Source of the DNA: DATKCJ01 sp035513275
Lineage (GTDB): Bacteria; Verrucomicrobiota; Verrucomicrobiia; Opitutales; Opitutaceae
Assembly: GCA_035513275.1 (NCBI GenBank)
Contig: DATKCJ010000186.1
Coordinates: 1 to 35,749, forward strand
Length of the DNA stretch: 35,749 nt
Direction of reading: 5' to 3'
Position 1 is the stretch's first letter; every line of letters begins with the position of its first letter. Of this stretch, positions 1 through 8,056 are shown piece after piece. The translations under genes were made by a program, and so were the position numbers. The notes beneath the pieces are model-generated. The model did no database searches. It worked only from the letters and a program-made list of their open reading frames with translations, and was not told where the DNA came from.

Positions 1-1109
1 CGTCGGTAAAATCCTCCCAGCGCCTGATATTTGCTCTTGGCGATGCTGTGCGCGGCCAGCCGGAAGATCTGGCCCGCGGTCGTCTTGCCTCGGCGCCGCG
101 CCCGCCGCTTGCTCTTGCCGGACTGGTTTTTCCCGGGCGAGAGGCACAGCCATGCGCAGAACGCCTTCTCATTGGGCCAGCGCGACAAGTCCGTGCCCAC
201 TTCGCTGAGCAGCTTGAGCCAGTTGCTCGGCGTGAAGCCGGGCAATTGCGCGGCATCGCAGCCGCCGCTGAGGGTCAGCAAGCTGGCGTGCAACTCCGGC
301 ACTTGGGGCACGTGATGGCGCGCGTGGTTTTTCTTCTTCGGTCCCGACGGCGCGTGCGGTGGCGGTGGCAAATCGCGCGTGAGCGCGGCCAGTTGGGTGG
401 TCAGGGCCGCATCGCACTGGGCCACCTGCGCCTGGCAAAACTCCCAGCCATCGAGCGCCTGTTTGAGCGCAAAGAGGTGCTCGTCCTTCCAGACTCCTTG
501 CAACGAGCGCTCCACTTGGGCCCGCTTTTTGTTGAGGATGCGCTCGTCGCACAGCCTGGCCAGCTGCGCCGCGTCGCGCTGGCCTTGCAGGATCGCGCGC
601 ACCACGGCCATGCCCGACACGCCTTGGATCTGGCTGATGACGGTGTGCAGCTTTACGTTGAGCTGATCGAGCGCCTTTTGCATGTGATGCACATACATCG
701 CCCCGGTGCGGATATGGTCGTCGCGCAACCGGGTGTAGCTGCGCAGCGCGCGGATCTGCCCGGACGGCACGAAGCTTTTGCGCAGCAGACCGTGGGCATG
801 CAATTGTTGCAGCCATTGGCAGTCCTGCACGTCGGACTTGCGCCCGGGCACGTTTTTGGCGTGTGCGCCGTTGACCACGCACACGTCGATCCCGGCCGCT
901 TCGAGCACTTCGTGCAGCGCGAGCCAGTATACCCCCGTGGCCTCCATCGCCACGGTGGTCACTGCGTGCGCCTTCAAGTGATCGCGCAGGCGGTAAAGCT
1001 CCGCCGTGAAACTCTCGAAAGAGGTGACTGTGCCCTCGGGCACGGCCACAAAGAAATGGGTGCTGCCGGCATCGATGCCGGCGGCGTGAGTATTGAGTGT
1101 AGGGAGCAT
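1..1109 (-). CDS. IS110-family transposase (DEDD recombinase), 3' end cut by window edge
   Basis: The minus-strand frame is open from ATG at 1109 to the window edge (about 369 codons). It begins MLPTLNTHAAGIDAGSTHFF. The N-terminal RuvC-like DEDD domain shows D13 (GIDAGS), E56 (MEATGVYW) and D93/D96 (KSDVQDCQW), the expected acidic tetrad. A central helical region (about 110-250) leads to the C-terminal Transposase_20 domain, with a Ser-containing motif SPGKNQSGKSKRR that matches the position of the catalytic serine of this family. IS110 enzymes excise a circular intermediate and, where studied, are guided by an element-encoded bridge RNA. The length seen (369 aa) approaches a full-length family member of roughly 330-420 aa, so little should be missing. 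The element lies at the edge of the polysaccharide cluster. A long plus-strand frame opposite it (48-1403) is a shadow. Confidence 0.93.
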   Translation of the reverse strand, partial: MLPTLNTHAAGIDAGSTHFFVAVPEGTVTSFESFTAELYRLRDHLKAHAVTTVAMEATGVYWLALHEVLEAAGIDVCVVNGAHAKNVPGRKSDVQDCQWLQQLHAHGLLRKSFVPSGQIRALRSYTRLRDDHIRTGAMYVHHMQKALDQLNVKLHTVISQIQGVSGMAVVRAILQGQRDAAQLARLCDERILNKKRAQVERSLQGVWKDEHLFALKQALDGWEFCQAQVAQCDAALTTQLAALTRDLPPPPHAPSGPKKKNHARHHVPQVPELHASLLTLSGGCDAAQLPGFTPSNWLKLLSEVGTDLSRWPNEKAFCAWLCLSPGKNQSGKSKRRARRRGKTTAGQIFRLAAHSIAKSKYQALGGFYR

Positions 1110-1290
1110 CGTTGGTGGTCGAACCGGTGTCGTGCCCGCCGGGAGCAAAGGGCAGGATATCCTGCTAACCGGGCTTGTCGGCCTTGCGACCGAACGCACC
1201 AAACAACCACGCTCGGCCGGCGGAACCATTCTCGCACGCGGGCACGAAGCACCAGGGAGAGCACGGTCACACTGCACGACACCACTTCGA
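1110..1290 (-). ncRNA. candidate IS110 bridge-RNA leader
   Basis: This is the non-coding stretch immediately upstream of the IS110 transposase start. In IS110-group elements the bridge RNA is encoded between the left end and the recombinase start. What can be seen is structured sequence, including the perfect 14-nt palindrome GCAGGATATCCTGC at 1152-1165 and GC-rich arms around it. The element's left end and core dinucleotide were not found, so the boundaries are nominal. The call rests on family knowledge and position, not on a recognised covariance model. Confidence 0.35.
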
Positions 1291-1693
1291 CTGCCCTCCA
1301 GCATGTTCATCGCCTCCACCACGCAAGCTCCGCTTGCTCCAGCTCTCGCAATGACAGACAGGGTGTAGGGCGTTCACGAGAGAGTGTGACGCATCCGGGT
1401 TAGCGTCCATCAGCGTTTCAAGACTCCGGGTCTGAGGTCTCTTGGCTTGCCGCGCCGTAGCCTCGGCGTGCCCGCGATAGCCTTGGCGACGGCGGGGCGA
1501 AGGCGGGTCCCTGGTCGCATGGCTTGCCGCGCCATCTCGTCGCGCCGTAGGCTACAGAGGCGGAAGCTCGCAGAGCGACGGCGGGTCAGCTTTTCGTGAA
1601 ATTCCCACGCGCCTTGGACCCTTTGCTGGCAAGCAGAGTCGGATACCGGTCCCCCCTTGACGTTCTAATCTGGCCCCGGAGCAGCGCTTTCGC
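1291..1693. repeat. intergenic repeat tract between IS110 and glycosyltransferase
   Basis: No convincing gene. It holds a short hairpin (GCAAGCTCCGCTTGC, 1323-1337). It also holds a block around 1449-1580 that is the approximate reverse complement of the block at 5084-5255: both contain the run around GCCGTCGCCAAGGCTATGG and the run GGCGCGACGAGATGGCGCGG or its complement. The two blocks bracket the first two glycosyltransferase genes as inverted copies. Confidence 0.6.
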
Positions 1694-3643
1694 ATGCTAG
1701 GGCGGTCTAACTGCATGCCAATGCCTGAAGAGATTCTCGTTGTGACAGCCACCCTCGGGAACTCGCGGTGGCTCGGTGAAACTGTCGCGTCCGTCGCGCG
1801 TGTTCGAGCCGCGGGGCTGGCTGGCATCCGCCACAGGCTCGCCGCTCCCGCCGAGGCTGTCGACCGACTGCGCGCTCAGTTTCCGGAATGCGAGGTGATC
1901 GAGTCGCAAGCGAAGGGTGTTTACGGCGCGGTCGCCGAGGCCGCGGGATTCGCGGGCAGTTGGAACTGGATGGCCTGGCTCAACGACGACGATCGTTGGG
2001 AGCCGGGGTTTGAGCATCTGATCCGTGCGGCGTTGATCACGGATGATGCGGGGTGCGGCGTGATCTACGGCGGGGTTCGTTACGTGAGCGATGCCGGGGT
2101 GGACCTCGGCCCTTTGCCTTCCGCACCGGAGCGCGCGGCGGCGGATGCGCTCGCGTCGGGTCGTGTGCCGTTCTCGCAACAGGGGATTCTTGTTTCGCGA
2201 AGCGCGTGGGAGAAAGCCGGTGGTTTCGACGCGCGCTGGCCGCTCGCGGCCGATCACGACTTCTGGTGCCGGGTCGCCGCACTTGGTTTCTCCTTCAAGA
2301 AAGTGCGCACACTTGCCGCATCGTTCCGACTTCGGCCCGGCCAGTTGTCGTCGGGTCGGGGAGCGGTCGCGGCGGAGCTGGCGCAGATCCGCGCTGAGCT
2401 TTCAACGAAGCCCGCCCGGCCGGCGAAGCTGTTTCCGATGATTCTTATGCGCCTCGGCACGGTGAGGTCGGCGGCAGTGCGCTGGTGGCGTGCAGGTGTG
2501 TGTAGATCGGAGGACCTCTACGCGCGTTACTCGGGCGACCTGCCAGGAACGGTTCTCGTGAATCCGCTTCTTTCCTCGCAGCCGACAGGGATGGAGGTCG
2601 CGGCAGCCGGTGCGCGAGCGCTCCTCGTGCCGGCGATGGTACGAGAGTCGACCGCGCTCGACGGCACTTTTCGATGGATCAACGACAAGATTCCGTTGGC
2701 TCCGCTGCGCCTTGTCGTGCGTTTTCTGGTGGCGCAGGCTGTGCCTTTCTTTTTCCGGGGAATGCGGCTCCTCTACACTTCTCCCCACGCACCGGCATGG
2801 CGCACGCGGAGGCACATCGCGATGGTCTACGATTTGGTCCCCCTTGAGTTTCCCTGGCAGTCGAAGTCGCAGGCTCTTTACTGCCGCTACGTTCTCCCGA
2901 CGGTAGTTCGTCGTGCGCAGCGTGTCGTGACGATCTCGCAGACGGTCAAGAGCGAGCTGCTCGCGTTCGTCCCGCGACTCGCTCACCGGAAGGTGATCGT
3001 GATTCCGGTCTATTCATTGCAGCTCGAAGAGGCAGCGCGCGCGACACACGAGGAGCACGATAGTAAGTCGAGCGCGGGTTCGCCACGGCCGGTCCTGGTC
3101 GTGGGTGCGCGATCCAGGCACAAGAACCTCGCTCTCGTGTTTCGGGCGCTTGCGTTTCTGCGAAGGCGTGAAGGCTCGGCACCGCCGCTCGTCGTCGCCG
3201 GCTGCAAGCCGGACCTTTGGAAGTCATACTACGGCTGGGAAGAGCTCACTAAGAACGAACTCCTCACGATCATCGAGCGACCGTCCGACGCGCAGATCCG
3301 GGCGCTCTATCGTCGCGCGCTTTGCCTCGTGTATCCCTCCCTCGCCGAGGGGCAGGGCCTGCCGCCGCTGGAGGCGCTCGCGTGTGGACGCCCGGTGATC
3401 TGCACGGACCTCCCGGTGTTGAGGGAGACTTGCGGGGACTCGGCCACCTATGTGGGCCTGCGCGACGCAGAGGGACTCGCCAGTGAGATCGATGCACTGC
3501 AGAAGGGGCGGGTCATCAGCGACGCCGCTCAAGGGTCGCGCGCGGACGAGACAGTCCGGCGATTCCTAAAGCCGGCGATATTGCCGCGATGGGAAGCGTT
3601 GCTGCAATCCGGCGGCAGCCCGCCGGCGAGTGAGACTCACTGA
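1694..3643 (+). CDS. bifunctional glycosyltransferase, GT2-GT4 fusion
   Basis: A 649-residue protein with two glycosyltransferase modules. The N-terminal third is GT-A/GT2-like: the strand EEILVVTATLGNSRWL, then an acidic LNDDDRWEPGF motif near residue 97 for nucleotide-sugar and metal binding. The C-terminal part (about 370-640) is GT-B/GT4-like, with PVLVVGARSRHKN and the signature EGQGLPPLEALACGRPVICT (about 552-571) that contacts the donor nucleotide. It probably adds two sugars in series to a lipid-linked glycan at the cytoplasmic face of the membrane; donors and acceptors cannot be read from sequence. Starts at 1694, 1715 or 1721 are all in frame; none has a strong ribosome binding site, and the conserved domain begins just after the last. 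It heads the polysaccharide cluster. Confidence 0.85.
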   Translation: MLGRSNCMPMPEEILVVTATLGNSRWLGETVASVARVRAAGLAGIRHRLAAPAEAVDRLRAQFPECEVIESQAKGVYGAVAEAAGFAGSWNWMAWLNDDDRWEPGFEHLIRAALITDDAGCGVIYGGVRYVSDAGVDLGPLPSAPERAAADALASGRVPFSQQGILVSRSAWEKAGGFDARWPLAADHDFWCRVAALGFSFKKVRTLAASFRLRPGQLSSGRGAVAAELAQIRAELSTKPARPAKLFPMILMRLGTVRSAAVRWWRAGVCRSEDLYARYSGDLPGTVLVNPLLSSQPTGMEVAAAGARALLVPAMVRESTALDGTFRWINDKIPLAPLRLVVRFLVAQAVPFFFRGMRLLYTSPHAPAWRTRRHIAMVYDLVPLEFPWQSKSQALYCRYVLPTVVRRAQRVVTISQTVKSELLAFVPRLAHRKVIVIPVYSLQLEEAARATHEEHDSKSSAGSPRPVLVVGARSRHKNLALVFRALAFLRRREGSAPPLVVAGCKPDLWKSYYGWEELTKNELLTIIERPSDAQIRALYRRALCLVYPSLAEGQGLPPLEALACGRPVICTDLPVLRETCGDSATYVGLRDAEGLASEIDALQKGRVISDAAQGSRADETVRRFLKPAILPRWEALLQSGGSPPASETH

Positions 3644-4143
3644 GCGCAGATGAACCAACCGCTGATGTAAGCTAGTGAACGCTCATCAACCTCCAAAAGA
3701 ACGCAGGGCGTTTACCGCTAGTCTTCGCTCATGAACGCTGATCAGACAATTGAGTCCAGGAACTATGCGAGGGCGCTTGACCTGATCCGTGAAGCGCTGA
3801 CCAGGAGTCTCTTCTCCTGCAAATTAATCAGCGCGGATTAGCGAAGATTAGCGTTCACCCACTCTGAGCCTTGGATGAATCCTCTCCTCTCCAGACGTGC
3901 TGTTGTACCAGAATCGGGGATCGTAGCGGCGAAACCGGAACTACTCGGAAGAGGCCACCACGAAACACACGAAACGCAGGGCCATGACGTCGACCCCTTG
4001 GAATGAATCCCAACGCGCTTTTCGGAAATAAGGAATATCTGATCCGATACCCGCTGCGATTCCGCCATTTCGTGTGTTTGGTGTGTTTCGTGGTAGAAGT
4101 CCGACTGCCTTGACGCTGCCAGGAAGCACAAGCCAGCACTTTC
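3644..4143. repeat. repeat-filled intergenic region
   Basis: No gene seen in these 500 bases. The left part has degenerate copies of a motif of the type 'GCGCAGATGAACC...GCTGATG' and 'AATCAGCGCGGATTAGCG'. Two opposed copies of the CACGAAACACACGAA family (3955-3981, and the complement at 4069-4094) form a wide inverted repeat with a loop of about 90 bases. The second copy ends about 50 bases before the next gene. Confidence 0.7.
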
Positions 4144-5046
4144 ATGATCCCTCTGCTTTCAGTCATCATCGTCGCATACAAGTCGCGTGAGGAGATCCTC
4201 GCCTGCGTCAATTCCATCCCGACGACCCTCCCGGACCACGGCGTCGCGCGCGCTGTGGAGATCATCGTCGTCGACAACAACCTGAACGCCGATGGCGTCG
4301 CCGATTTGCTCGACGAGCATGCACCGCACGTGCGCTGCGAGCTGCCTCCGTCGAACCTGGGCTTCGGCCGCGGCAACAATCTCGGCTGCCACCACAGCCG
4401 CGGCGAATGCGTGCTCTTCCTGAATCCCGACACGGTCTCAAACGCCGCGGCGATCAGGCACTGCGTCGAGCGCATCCGCACCGAGCGCACCATCGGCCTT
4501 ATCAGCCCGAGGCTCGAGCTGCCCGATGGGTCGATGGACCTCGCGTGCCGGCGCTCGATCCCGACGCTCTGGGACGGCTTCTGCCGCGCCAGTGGACTCG
4601 CGCGGTTGTTTCCGAAGTCGCGGAATTTTGCGCGCTACAACCTCACCTACATGCCGGCGGGCGACACCTACGACGTGGGTGCGATCAACGGCGCTTTCAT
4701 GCTGACGCGTCGCGAGTGTCTGGACGACGTCGGCTTGTTCGACCCGACGTTCTTCATGTATGGCGACGACCTCGATCTTTGCATCCGCTTCTCGCGGCAC
4801 GGCCTCCGAATCGTCTACGACGGTCGCGTGTCGATCACGCACATCAAGGGCGTGAGCGTCGGCCGCGAGCACGCGTCGATGTCGCACGCGATCTTCGACG
4901 CGAACCTCGCGGTTTACCTGAAGCACTTCAACCCGCGCGGCTCGCGCCTGGTCGAGTGGAAATACCGGGCTGCGTTCGGACTGTGGAAACGCATCGCGCT
5001 CCTGCGCGGCTGGCTGACGGGACGACGAAAAGTGCAGCCGGCGTGA
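4144..5046 (+). CDS. GT2 family glycosyltransferase, rhamnosyltransferase-like
   Basis: A 300-residue single-domain GT-A fold glycosyltransferase, the usual length for WbbL/RfbF-type enzymes. It opens with MIPLLSVIIVAYKSREEI, has IIVVDNN (about residue 40) and SNLGFGRGNNLG (about 77-88) for nucleotide binding, LFLNPDTV (about 96-103) as the metal-binding acidic motif, and a late FDPTFFMYGDDLDLCIRF block typical of this subfamily. It would transfer a sugar, possibly rhamnose, onto a lipid-linked surface glycan in the cytoplasm. The ATG at 4144 begins directly with the first beta strand, so the start is secure. Its neighbours on both sides are glycan genes. The 3' end runs straight into GTGAGAGTGAAAGTGA repeat sequence. 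Confidence 0.9.
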   Translation: MIPLLSVIIVAYKSREEILACVNSIPTTLPDHGVARAVEIIVVDNNLNADGVADLLDEHAPHVRCELPPSNLGFGRGNNLGCHHSRGECVLFLNPDTVSNAAAIRHCVERIRTERTIGLISPRLELPDGSMDLACRRSIPTLWDGFCRASGLARLFPKSRNFARYNLTYMPAGDTYDVGAINGAFMLTRRECLDDVGLFDPTFFMYGDDLDLCIRFSRHGLRIVYDGRVSITHIKGVSVGREHASMSHAIFDANLAVYLKHFNPRGSRLVEWKYRAAFGLWKRIALLRGWLTGRRKVQPA

Positions 5047-5454
5047 GGGCGCGCAGCGCGCGAGTGAGAGTGAAAGTGACCCTCCTTCGCCCCGCCGTCG
5101 CCAAGGCTATGGCGGGCACGCCGAGGCTATGGAGGGCGCGGAAGTGAAAGGGGCGGAGAGACCGCAAGACCACGGACCACAGGACCCGCCGTCGCTCCTG
5201 CGGAGCTTCCGCCTACATTCAAGCTACGGCGCGACGAGATGGCGCGGCAAGCCAAGGGACAACTGACCACGGGACCGCTGCCGCGAAGCGCGAAGCTCCA
5301 ACAACCAACCTTCCGCCAGAGAACCTTCAAGGCGGGGAAGTTGCGTGGGAGGCGTGAGGAACGAAGGGGGTGGCTATCGATGGTTCGCTCAATACCGGCC
5401 TGCCGGCTCTGAATCGGGATTGCGGGCGCACGGATGCTGGATTGAAATGCCGCC
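5047..5454. repeat. intergenic repeats between GT2 and the toxin-antitoxin island
   Basis: No gene seen. It starts with the purine-rich GTGAGAGTGAAAGTGA repeat, followed by the CGCCGTCGCCAAGGCTATGG block (about 5094-5113) that occurs inverted near 1490, then GGCGCGACGAGATGGCGCGG (about 5230), also inverted near 1540. A partial copy of the 'AAGCTCCAACA' palindromic family lies near 5293. Confidence 0.65.
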
Positions 5455-5766
5455 ATGAGGGCAGCAGCGTTTCCTATCAGCTTTGACCGCGAGAAGGTGG
5501 CGTCCTTCTGCCGTGCGCACGGCATTCGACGCCTCAGTCTCTTCGGTTCAGTTCTCCGCGAGGACTTCGACCCTGCGCGAAGCGATATCGACGTGCTTGC
5601 CGAGTTTCACTCGGATGCGCTTCAGAATGTCGGGTTCCGTTACTTCGGCTATGCGGACGAGTTGGCGGAGATACTTGGCCACAAGGTCGATTTCTGTTCC
5701 CGTCTCCACCCGGCGCTTGAACGCCGGATCCGTCAGGAGGCTGTGCCTATCTATGAGCAGGCATGA
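5455..5766 (+). CDS. mntA: MNT-domain nucleotidyltransferase antitoxin
   Basis: A 103-residue minimal nucleotidyltransferase. The active-site signature is clear: G31-S32 in LFGSVLREDF, D44 and D46 in SDIDVL, and a third acidic residue D79 in HKVDF. In MNT/HEPN (type VII) modules this protein neutralises the HEPN toxin, in studied cases by attaching AMP to the tyrosine of the toxin motif. The start at 5455 gives the normal family length. The gene overlaps the downstream HEPN gene by 14 bases, so the two are translationally coupled. Antitoxin-first order and size fit the family. The pair lies inside a polysaccharide cluster, flanked by repeats, as expected for an acquired module. Confidence 0.88.
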   Translation: MRAAAFPISFDREKVASFCRAHGIRRLSLFGSVLREDFDPARSDIDVLAEFHSDALQNVGFRYFGYADELAEILGHKVDFCSRLHPALERRIRQEAVPIYEQA

Positions 5767-6112
5767 CCCTCGGGTCACATTGATCCAGATCCGGGATGCG
5801 GCGGGTCGGATTCAGGTGATTTGCACCGGGAAGAATTTTGAGGAGCTCGTAGCGGACTGGATCGCCATCTCGGCCTTGGAGCGCCAGTTGGAGATCGTCG
5901 GGGAAGCTGTGAAGAGACTGCCAATGGTGCTTCGGGATGGGCGTCCGGAAGTTCCTTGGAAGGAAATCGCCGGGATGCGCGACCGCCTGAGTCATGGCTA
6001 TGACGAGATCGACCACCGGGTGCTTTGGAACGCTGCAAGCCGTGACATGCCGATCTTGCTTTCATGCGTGGTGTCGATGCTCGCGGAACTGCGGCAAGAC
6101 CGCGGAGAGTGA
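5753..6112 (+). CDS. hepT: HEPN-domain (DUF86) toxin
   Basis: A 119-residue all-helical HEPN protein beginning MSRHDPRVTLIQI. The catalytic RNase/modification motif RX4HXY is intact: R76, H81 and Y83 in MRDRLSHGY, followed by the typical DEID. ALERQLEIVGEAVKRL is the conserved second helix. HEPN toxins of this group act on RNA in the cytoplasm and are held inactive by the partner MNT protein through modification of Y83. The ATG at 5753 is chosen because the conserved domain begins right after it and AGGAGG lies upstream (5735-5740). The frame is also open upstream to 5483, but that part is the shadow of mntA. With all three key residues kept, the toxin should be active. Confidence 0.88.
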   Translation: MSRHDPRVTLIQIRDAAGRIQVICTGKNFEELVADWIAISALERQLEIVGEAVKRLPMVLRDGRPEVPWKEIAGMRDRLSHGYDEIDHRVLWNAASRDMPILLSCVVSMLAELRQDRGE

Positions 6113-6122
6113 CCAAGCTCGA

Positions 6123-6419
6123 ATGAAGAAGCACCTCAATGTCCATCCGGGAGAACTCCTCCGCGAGGAGTTCCTTATTCCCCTTTGCATCACTCCATAC
6201 CGGCTCGCGAAGGACGCGAAGCTGCCGCATCAGCGCGTCAACGAGATCGTGAACGAGAAGCGGGGAATCTCGGCCGAGACCGATCTTCACCTTTGCGCCT
6301 ACTTTGGGCAGGCCCCCGGTTACTGGCTGCGCGTCCAGCTCGACCATGATCTGCGTGAGGCTCTCAACACGGTCGGCCCGAAGGTGAAGGCTGATGTTCG
6401 CCCGATGAAGGCGGCGTGA
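6123..6419 (+). CDS. higA: HigA-family XRE antitoxin/regulator without adjacent HigB
   Basis: A 98-residue helix-turn-helix protein of the HigA/VapI type: HPGELLREEFLIPL at residues 8-21, ITPYRLAKDAKLPHQRVNEI as the HTH, NEKRGISAETDLHL, and the family ending GQAPGYWLRVQLDHDLREA. HigA proteins bind DNA as dimers and usually pair with a HigB ribonuclease encoded just upstream. No HigB is visible here; instead the gene begins 10 bases after the HEPN toxin stop on the same strand. It may be an orphan, or it may serve as the transcriptional regulator of the MNT/HEPN pair. The upstream extension of the frame to 5994 is hepT shadow; the ATG at 6123 gives the family length. Confidence 0.88.
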   Translation: MKKHLNVHPGELLREEFLIPLCITPYRLAKDAKLPHQRVNEIVNEKRGISAETDLHLCAYFGQAPGYWLRVQLDHDLREALNTVGPKVKADVRPMKAA

Positions 6420-7003
6420 CCGCGCTTTGCGCGCAGCATCGCGCGAGTTGAGGCTGGAAGTTTAGGTTGACCTGACTTTGCCCCCGGAGTCGCGGGGCTC
6501 CGGGGCGGCGAGGAGGCCGGCAGCGCGGAAACACCAAGCGCCAAGCTCCAGAGAAATGCCAAGACGGAATGAAGCATGGAGCCACAGAGGGCACAGAGGA
6601 CCAAACCGAGATCACAGAGCGGCGAGGCTGACGGAGGTCGCGGCGTAATGCCTACGGAATTGCACCGCAGAGAAACTGGGGCGCAGAGGAACGGAATCCT
6701 AAATCTGGCAACTGATAATCTGGCATCTGGCATTTGGAGGAGCGGCCAGCGAGGTAGCGCGCCCCTCGCCGAGGGGCGCGAGAGGAGTCGCGCTCGATGG
6801 AGCGCAAGGCTCCGTGAGGAGCGGGACAAGGGCGCGTTAGGGACAACGCGCCCCAACTCGGACGCAAACCATCGCCCGCCCTTCGACTCCGCTCAGGGCC
6901 TTCGGCAAGCGAGCTCCTACAGCCGGTCGCCAACAAATCGAAATTTCCAGACCCGCGCTCGGAGTTCGCGGGCTACCCGAGACCCTAGAGCCAAGACCCA
7001 CTT
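6420..7003. repeat. intergenic repeat tract with one GTAG hairpin
   Basis: No gene supported in these 580 bases. The GTAG-headed hairpin at 6754-6780 (GTAGCGCGCCCCTCG and its complement arm) belongs to the family also found at 19430-19508. Around 6575-6630 are degenerate CACAGAGG repeats. At 6976-7003 the CCCGAGACCCTAGA repeat begins and runs into the methyltransferase 3' end. Open frames here are accidental. Confidence 0.65.
6754..6780 (+). repeat. GTAG-headed REP hairpin (GCGCGCC family)
   Basis: GTAGCGCGCCCCTCG followed by its near-complement gives a stem of about 10 pairs with a GTAG foot. It has the same architecture as the 19430-19508 pair. Confidence 0.6.
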
Positions 7004-7711
7004 TCACTCTCCACTCGCACTTTCCACTCCGCCGCCAGCGGCGGCGGCGGGCTTTTGCGCTATCACGAGGAACTGCTTGCCGAGGATCCGCCAGACCCAG
7101 GGGAATGCGATGTAGAGCCGCACGAAGAGCATCGGGTATTGCGGCGCTTTCACCATCGTGAAGGGGAGGAACTTCGGCGTGATGTGCTCGATCCGGAAGC
7201 CTTCGACCTCGAGCGCTTCGCCGAGCGAGGCCTCGGTTAGGTAGATGTGGTGGTCGTAGAAATCCCAATAGATCCCGTGCAGGAACTTGATGTTCGGCCC
7301 GACCGCGATCAGTCGTCCGCCGGGCTTCAGGCAGCGAAGAATCTCACGCAGCGTGAGGTCGAGCTGAGCCTTGTCGGGCAGGTGCTCAAAAAAGTTGCTT
7401 GAGAAGACAACGTCCAGGCTGCTGTCCGGCAGCGGCCAGCGCGTGGCGCTGTTTTGCAGGAGGAACTTGGTTCCCGGCGCGATGTGTCGCGGCGCGTCGG
7501 GATTCAGATCCATCGCGAGCTTCTCCCGCGCGACGATGTTGTTGATGAACTCCCCGTAGCCGCATCCGAGGTCGAGCACCGTCGACTCGGGGGCGATCCA
7601 CCGGCTGAAGAAGACGCGCGTAAGCACCGCCCAGACGCGGTTCCGATACTGCATCGTCCGTGCGAAACGGCGGTGGTAGATCTTGGAGACGTCTTGGTGT
7701 TCGGACGACAT
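7004..7711 (-). CDS. class I SAM-dependent methyltransferase
   Basis: A 235-residue Rossmann-fold methyltransferase. Motif I is TVLDLGCGYGEFINNI (about residues 44-59), then the acidic AMDLNPDAP loop, SSLDVVFSSNFFEHL (motif IV region) and the LREILRCLKPGGRLIAVGPN block typical of Methyltransf_11 proteins. It likely methylates a sugar or a lipid-linked glycan, given its place in the polysaccharide cluster; the substrate is not readable. The start at 7711 precedes the conserved region by a normal distance. The last 15 or so residues (AAAAGGGVESASGE) are encoded by a GC hairpin plus the GTGGAAAGTG repeat that lies just outside other genes here, so the C-terminus and stop appear repeat-derived. 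Confidence 0.85.
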   Translation of the reverse strand: MSSEHQDVSKIYHRRFARTMQYRNRVWAVLTRVFFSRWIAPESTVLDLGCGYGEFINNIVAREKLAMDLNPDAPRHIAPGTKFLLQNSATRWPLPDSSLDVVFSSNFFEHLPDKAQLDLTLREILRCLKPGGRLIAVGPNIKFLHGIYWDFYDHHIYLTEASLGEALEVEGFRIEHITPKFLPFTMVKAPQYPMLFVRLYIAFPWVWRILGKQFLVIAQKPAAAAGGGVESASGE

Positions 7712-8056
7712 GAAGTAGGGTCTAGGGCCTGGGGTCTAGGATCTAGGGGTATCGGAGGAGAGACACGAATTCCACGAATTCACTCGGATCTTTGCAGGAG
7801 GGAACGAAGGGGGAGATGGCCGCGAAAAGGCGCGAAGATACGCGAAAGGGACAATCCAGCCGGAACTCATAACTTTTGTGCCTTCTGAACCATTTGAGGC
7901 CAATCTAAACGGCATTCATCGGTTCGCATCTGTGTAATCCGTGGCCAAGAATTCTGAATTAGAAGTCTTTTGGTCTCTTTGTCCCGTGGTCAGTGGTCTT
8001 TTCTTCACTCTCACTCTCACTTTCACTTTCCACTTTCCACTCCGCGCGCAGCGCGG
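7712..8056. repeat. intergenic repeats between methyltransferase and PHPT genes
   Basis: No gene seen. From left to right: the GGGTCTAGGGCCTGG repeat (about 7727-7750), the GAGACACGAATTCCACGAATT repeat (about 7759-7780), a CATCTGTGTAATCCGTGG copy (about 7928-7946) and a long CACTCTCACTCTCACTTTC run (about 8006-8040) that touches the stop region of the next gene. Confidence 0.65.

Noticed and set aside
48..1403. 451-codon plus-strand open frame
   Set aside because: It is antisense to the IS110 transposase, whose motifs are unmistakable; the arginine/histidine-rich product is typical of a GC-rich shadow frame.
6123..6419. a complete HigBA module
   Set aside because: No HigB-like toxin is seen within several hundred bases on either side; the adjacent toxin is of the HEPN type.
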